DNA of 64,000 bases from Dreissena polymorpha (taxonomy: Eukaryota; Mollusca; Bivalvia; Myida; Dreissenidae): positions 89,052,353 through 89,116,352 of the forward strand of contig NC_068359.1 in the NCBI RefSeq assembly GCF_020536995.1, given 5' to 3'. Within the stretch, counting starts at the first letter, position 1. Every line of letters starts with the position of its first letter. The position numbers and the translations under genes are program-made. Shown piece by piece: positions 62,801 through 64,000 of the stretch. A model generated the notes under the pieces. The model was not told the origin of the DNA. It ran no database searches and was given only the letters and a program-made list of their open reading frames with translations.

Positions 62801-63019
62801 TAGCAAACGGACTAACGCTGAATTTCAAATATCACGCTTTTAAGAATGTTTACGCGTTTCCAAAACACGAAACCCTGTTGGGAAAACTTAAATGTTCGGG
62901 CCAGTGATTTTATAATAAATAATGCGTATATTTAATGTAATGTGACTTGTCATAACGTGACTCATACTCTTTTCACGTAAGGCAATACGTGCATTCAAAA
63001 TTATTCGTTCCCCTAACAA
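59834..63019. other. no gene seen
   Basis: AT-rich. A short inverted pair occurs at about 62030-62065 (accggttatccg / ggataaccg). The minus frame at 62531-62716 lacks support. Confidence 0.4.
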
Positions 63020-63222
63020 TCCTAATTAAACGTCGTCATATGTAAATGGGCCCTATGCTATATGCGGCCAGCGTTGCTTCAGAGCAGCCTGCGCAGTCAC
63101 GCCAGGTCTCGTGGTCTCATTGGCGCACAGTGTAGTTCCTGGCAAGACCAAACGAATGCGTTAATTGGTATTGAGCTACATTTGTCGAATAAGACTCATT
63201 TTCGCATGACGCGGATCAAATA
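63020..63222. repeat. MITE-like repeat, second member of the 42.4-kb family
   Basis: It has inverted ends: cgtcatatgtaaatgggccc at the left and cattttcgcatgacgcg at the right. It shares atatgcggccagcgttgc, cagcctgcgcagt and ccaggtctcgtggtc with the family core. Confidence 0.6.
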
Positions 63223-63344
63223 ATACTCAGTACGTTTGTGTACTCGAATATAGCCAATGCCATAGTTAAGTATAGCACTGCACTTTGGTGTTATCGCAAC
63301 TTCGAAAGTCAACTATTATAATTAAAAATAAGTTGCATTTATAT

Positions 63345-63480
63345 ATCATCATGATTTTTCTCCTTTTCTTTTTCCTAATAATCATCAATATCAGCAGTGT
63401 CATGATTATCAATATTATCATCATTAGCAGCAGTACCAACATCAGCAGCCTGTCACTGCAGTTAAGTATTATTATAACCA
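63345..63480 (+). repeat. low-complexity ATC/AGC-rich tract
   Basis: Irregular atcatcaatatcagcagt words produce Ile/Ser-rich or Met/Leu-rich frames on both strands, with no gene support. Confidence 0.7.
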
Positions 63481-63689
63481 CAATTGCATCATACCCCTGT
63501 GACCAATATCATACTATTGTGTAATTTAAAAAGGGACATGTTCGCAGATGTTCACATTATCTGTTTTGTCATTAAAAGCCTTTAATAGCTAGATTTGAAC
63601 ATCGGTTACAGAGCTACGGTAAAATAACAAAGACACAATTAATAAACGAAAATCAAAGAAACGTATCTGCTTAACAAAAAGCCAGTGTG

Positions 63690-63785
63690 TGTTGAAATTT
63701 CGTCCCTGATTAGCCTTTGCGGACTGCACAGGCTAATCATGGACGACACTGTGCGAACATGCCTGGATTTCTCACAACGCACAAG
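63690..63785. repeat. MITE-like bivalve repeat, half copy
   Basis: It contains cgtccctgattagcct, gcggactgcacaggctaatc and ggacgacactgtgcg, the palindromic core of the family also present at 25994-26158. Confidence 0.65.
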
Positions 63786-64000
63786 TAATTAGGCTGCAAG
63801 ACAATCAACAAGACAGAGTATATTTGCATATACATGTAATTGTTTAAAAACGTCAAAGGCCTATACAATATTGTATAGGTCTTTGTAAACGTATACGTTT
63901 TTTGGATGTTTTTTTATTTATGTGGTACAAAGACAGTCGGTTTACCGGTTAACCGCTCCAATATCAAAACAGGTTAACCGGTGACGGATTTGCTTTGGTT

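Overview
The window reads as nuclear DNA of a bivalve mollusc, possibly a dreissenid mussel. It is AT-rich, has low gene density, small exons and long introns, heavy microsatellite load, and interspersed families I recognise from bivalve genomes: the ~145-bp 'aggtcaaggtcac' array, the 'gcttaatgcat...ttagcctgtgc' and 'gcgtcatgcgaaaatggg' MITE-like repeats, and Penelope-like elements. The species call is inference from repeat style, not from a search.

The main host content is a set of immune-type gene pieces assembled by hand from open frames, splice sites and exon phase. (A) At 2001-2114 (+) lies a transmembrane exon of a gene running in from the left. (F) At 5860-6435 (-) lies the first exon of a DZIP3/HEPN-type gene. 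(C) At 12950-18495 (+) lie four phase-compatible exons of a discoidin-like (F5/8C or fucolectin-type) plus PAN/Apple protein, with one in-frame stop in the PAN exon. (D) At 20288-23046 (-) lie a signal peptide, an Ig-like exon, a Thr/Ser-rich stalk and a possible anchor exon. (B) At 29146-40016 (+), perhaps to 53784, lie a signal peptide, Ig, Ig, transmembrane and a possible tail exon. (E) At 45196-45289 (-) lies a signal-peptide-like first exon. Nearly every exon of A, B and D starts and ends in phase 1, the usual architecture of immunoglobulin-superfamily receptors and one that allows exon shuffling. Gene B has a decayed duplicate of its first Ig exon, and its second Ig exon carries a one-base frame disruption. 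The window therefore looks like part of a young, duplicating cluster of Ig-type receptors.

Mobile DNA fills much of the rest: a Crypton/KIAA1958-like recombinase fragment (2312-2693), two broken Penelope-like copies (2775-5345 and 31994-34936), a hAT-type element with a perfect 8-bp target duplication (24636-25979), three LINE remnants, a decayed intron-containing DUF7869-like gene (35475-36786), three foldback elements and several MITE-like repeats. Long simple repeats (AT, CA, AGT/GGT, GAT, CTGT) produce large spurious open frames. The stretch from about 50 kb to 64 kb is nearly empty apart from one candidate exon, a LINE tail and MITE-like copies. No rRNA gene, intact tRNA gene, CRISPR array or bacterial feature was seen.
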